Of a DNA stretch of 64,000 nucleotides, positions 62,293 through 64,000 are shown piece after piece. The translations under genes and the position numbers were made by a program. Below the pieces are notes generated by a model. It was not told the DNA's origin, ran no database searches, and was given only the letters and a program-made list of their open reading frames with translations. The DNA lies in contig NZ_JAGTUF010000014.1 of the NCBI RefSeq assembly GCF_018224925.1, forward strand, positions 1 to 64,000. The letters run 5' to 3'. The DNA is from Magnetospirillum sulfuroxidans. Its GTDB lineage: Bacteria; Pseudomonadota; Alphaproteobacteria; Rhodospirillales; Magnetospirillaceae. Numbering within the stretch: the first letter of the stretch is position 1; each line of letters starts with the position of its first letter.

Positions 62293-62661
62293 TCAGCGGA
62301 TGATTAGACGTCCCAACAAGACTTCCACCGCTTTTTCCGCCCCCGGCTGCTTGCGCACCAGATCAAGAGCGATGGCCTTGACGGTTGCGGCGGGGTTGCC
62401 GCGCGAAAATTCTTCCCAGGTCATGGCCGACAGGGCATGGCTGATGAGAATGCCGATGGTTTTGTCTATCTTGGTCCCTTGTTCGTGGAAGACGACGCTG
62501 GCATCGACCACGACCATATGGAAAATACCGGCTTCATCCCAATATTCGACGTTGACGGTGGGGAGTTTCACGAAAACCTCATTGCCCTTGGCGCCGCCCG
62601 AGGCTAAGGCGGGCAGGGCGGGCAAGGCCAGGACGGCCCCGAGGAAAAGCCGGCGTTTCAT
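62293..62661 (-). CDS. FliL-like exported protein
   Basis: 122 residues. The leader MKRRLFLGAVLALPALPALA is a signal peptide with a twin-arginine-like start. The mature sequence FVKLPTVNVEYWDEAGIFHM, then LSAMTWEEFSRGNPAATVKA and AVEVLLGRLIIR follows the FliL core. True FliL is anchored by a membrane helix; here the helix may be cleaved. FliL stabilises the stator. Its start overlaps the upstream gene stop by 4 bp. Confidence 0.55.
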   Translation of the reverse strand: MKRRLFLGAVLALPALPALASGGAKGNEVFVKLPTVNVEYWDEAGIFHMVVVDASVVFHEQGTKIDKTIGILISHALSAMTWEEFSRGNPAATVKAIALDLVRKQPGAEKAVEVLLGRLIIR

Positions 62662-63053
62662 GACGGTTCGGTCTCGGACAAGACAATGCGGGCTTCGGCC
62701 AACTCGGCCCCCATCAGGCGGATATTGCCCAACAGGGCGCCGACGATGACCCGGACCCCCTTGGGGGCTTTTTCCAGTTGTTCGGTCAGCCGCTCCTTGC
62801 CGATGACGACGCAGGCGGTTTCCTCTTCGGCCAGGGCCGAGGCCATGCGCGGCTGGTCGTCGATCAACGCCATTTCGCCGAAGATGCCGCCTTGCAGGAT
62901 GGTGCCGATGGAAATATGGCGTCCTTGCACCGTCTTATAGACGGCGACGCGGCCATATTCGACCACATAGGCTTCCGAACCCGCCGCCCCTTCCTCGAAG
63001 ATGAGCGAGCCGGAGGCGAACACCTTGCGCCGGGAATTGGAGAGATCGCTCAT
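62658..63053 (-). CDS. Cyclic nucleotide-binding domain protein
   Basis: 131 residues, a stand-alone CRP-type cNMP domain: FASGSLIFEEGAAGSEAYVV, GRVAVYKTVQGRHISIGTIL, GGIFGEMALIDDQPRMASAL. The FGEMALIDDxPRxA phosphate-binding cassette is nearly complete. No DNA-binding domain. It sits 16 bp after nadB. The ligand could be cAMP, c-di-GMP or none. Confidence 0.85.
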   Translation of the reverse strand: MSDLSNSRRKVFASGSLIFEEGAAGSEAYVVEYGRVAVYKTVQGRHISIGTILQGGIFGEMALIDDQPRMASALAEEETACVVIGKERLTEQLEKAPKGVRVIVGALLGNIRLMGAELAEARIVLSETEPS

Positions 63054-63069
63054 CCCTTGACGCCTCTGA

Positions 63070-64000
63070 TCAGCTTTGCCGTTGGGCAGTGAAGTTCTTG
63101 GGAATTAGGATGGTGTTTTGCACCGGAGCGATGGAATCGCGTTTGGGGTAGTCGATGGTGTAGTGCAGACCACGGCTTTCCCGGCGCGCCAGGGCCGAAC
63201 GCACGATCAGATCGGCAACCATGGCCAGATTGCGCAGTTCCAGCAGATTGTTGGTGACGCGGAAGGTGCCGTAATATTCGGCGATTTCCGACAACAGCAA
63301 TTTGATGCGGTGCTTGGCCCGTTCCAGTCGCTTGGTTGACCGCACGATGCCGACATAATCCCACATGAAGCGGCGCAATTCGTCCCAGTTATGGGCGACC
63401 ACCACTTCTTCATCCGAATCGGTGACCCAGCTTTCGTCCCAGGCGGCCAAGACCGGCGGCGGCGCGATCGCGGCCAGCTTGCCGGCGATGTCGCCGGCGG
63501 CGGCGGCGCCGAACACCAGACATTCCAGCAGCGAGTTGGACGCCATGCGGTTGGCTCCGTGCAGACCCGTGCACGAGACTTCGCCGATGGCATAGAGATT
63601 GGGGACGTCGGTGCGGCCGGACAGATCGGTCAAGACGCCGCCACAGGTGTAATGGGCGGCGGGCACCACCGGGATCGGTTCCTTGGTCATGTCGATGCCG
63701 AATTTCAGGCATTCGGCGTGGACGGTGGGGAAATGGCTGGTGATGAAATCGGCCGGCTTGTGGCTGATGTCCAGATAGACGTTGGAGCAACCCAACCGCT
63801 TCATCACGTCATCGATGGCGCGGGCGACCACGTCACGCGGGGCCAGCTCGCCGCGCGGGTCGTAATCGTCCATGAATCGGCTGCCATCGGGACGCAACAG
63901 ATGGCCGCCCTCGCCGCGCACCGCCTCGGTAACCAGGAAGGTCTTGGCTTTGGGGTGATAAAGGCAGGTGGGATGGAATTGCGAGAATTCCATGTTGGCG
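63070..64000 (-). CDS. nadB: L-aspartate oxidase, C-terminal part (runs off window)
   Basis: About 310 residues. [60 protein letters not shown] and the C-terminal helical part [20 protein letters not shown] are characteristic of NadB. It oxidises L-aspartate to iminoaspartate for NAD synthesis. The FAD-binding N terminus lies outside the window. Succinate dehydrogenase flavoproteins are related, but [17 protein letters not shown] is NadB-type. Confidence 0.93.
   Translation of the reverse strand, partial: ANMEFSQFHPTCLYHPKAKTFLVTEAVRGEGGHLLRPDGSRFMDDYDPRGELAPRDVVARAIDDVMKRLGCSNVYLDISHKPADFITSHFPTVHAECLKFGIDMTKEPIPVVPAAHYTCGGVLTDLSGRTDVPNLYAIGEVSCTGLHGANRMASNSLLECLVFGAAAAGDIAGKLAAIAPPPVLAAWDESWVTDSDEEVVVAHNWDELRRFMWDYVGIVRSTKRLERAKHRIKLLLSEIAEYYGTFRVTNNLLELRNLAMVADLIVRSALARRESRGLHYTIDYPKRDSIAPVQNTILIPKNFTAQRQS

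Overview
The window looks like a chromosomal segment of an alphaproteobacterium of the Rhodospirillales, most like Magnetospirillum and its relatives. This is inferred from gene content and order: ppx-rlmE-guaB, flgI diverging from fliX, FlaF, a MipZ-type ATPase, a CheZ with a QDITGQR core, DksA without a full zinc finger, a phaR/phaC/phaA/phaB cluster, and an SHP/diheme cytochrome c/cytochrome b operon. No species can be proven without a search.

Layout. 1-4308: part of a Tn7-like transposon (BCS1-like AAA gene, tniQ, tnsA, start of tnsB) ending about 30 bp beyond the 3' end of tRNA-Gln(CTG). Its tnsB is cut by an IS630-type element at a TA, and its AAA gene is frameshifted. 4338-10930: housekeeping block (tRNA-Gln, ppx/gppA, rlmE, guaB, meaB, cheZ, rpmB). 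11060-15700: two overlapping paralogous lipoproteins, a MITE-like element, lepA, and a quinone-oxidoreductase/HxlR pair. 16099-20680: MFS exporter with divergent LysR, a Fur-like/ArsR double-winged-helix regulator behind a Fur-box-like palindrome, a CheY-type regulator and a membrane protein. 20727-22430: first member of an unrecognised ~565-residue family. 22630-24809: small membrane and periplasmic proteins, cytochrome b, SHP and diheme cytochrome c.

25264-32278: flagellar operon flgI-flgJ-flgN-flgK-flgL with a sigma-54 promoter, divergent from fliX. 32404-42096: dksA, a soluble chemoreceptor-like protein with its signalling module at the N terminus, mipZ overlapping a molybdopterin oxidoreductase, an FAD oxidoreductase/GH114-like/acyl-CoA-synthetase-like run, and rmlB. 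42333-45367: flaF facing two adjacent paralogous proteins with degenerate EAL domains. 45713-48741: hldE, queF, queG. 48796-54524: XRE regulator and the polyhydroxyalkanoate genes. 54645-57603: a second MITE copy, flavodoxin/Rrf2 pair, a DUF938 methyltransferase, a candidate small RNA, trxA, and hupB next to an 18-bp inverted repeat. 57708-64000: a minus-strand run of nadB, a cyclic-nucleotide-binding protein, a FliL-like protein, a periplasmic Cys/His/Asp protein, a zinc-sensing GGDEF protein (DgcZ-like), a Sel1-repeat protein and the second member of the ~565-residue family.

The points most worth following are the DgcZ-like/Sel1/unknown-family operon, the Tn7-like element beside tRNA-Gln with its unusual gene order, two MITE copies that both supply the TAG stop codon of a neighbouring gene, the paired degenerate EAL proteins beside flaF, the 236-bp overlap of two plausible genes at phaC, and the candidate small RNA upstream of the DUF938 gene.
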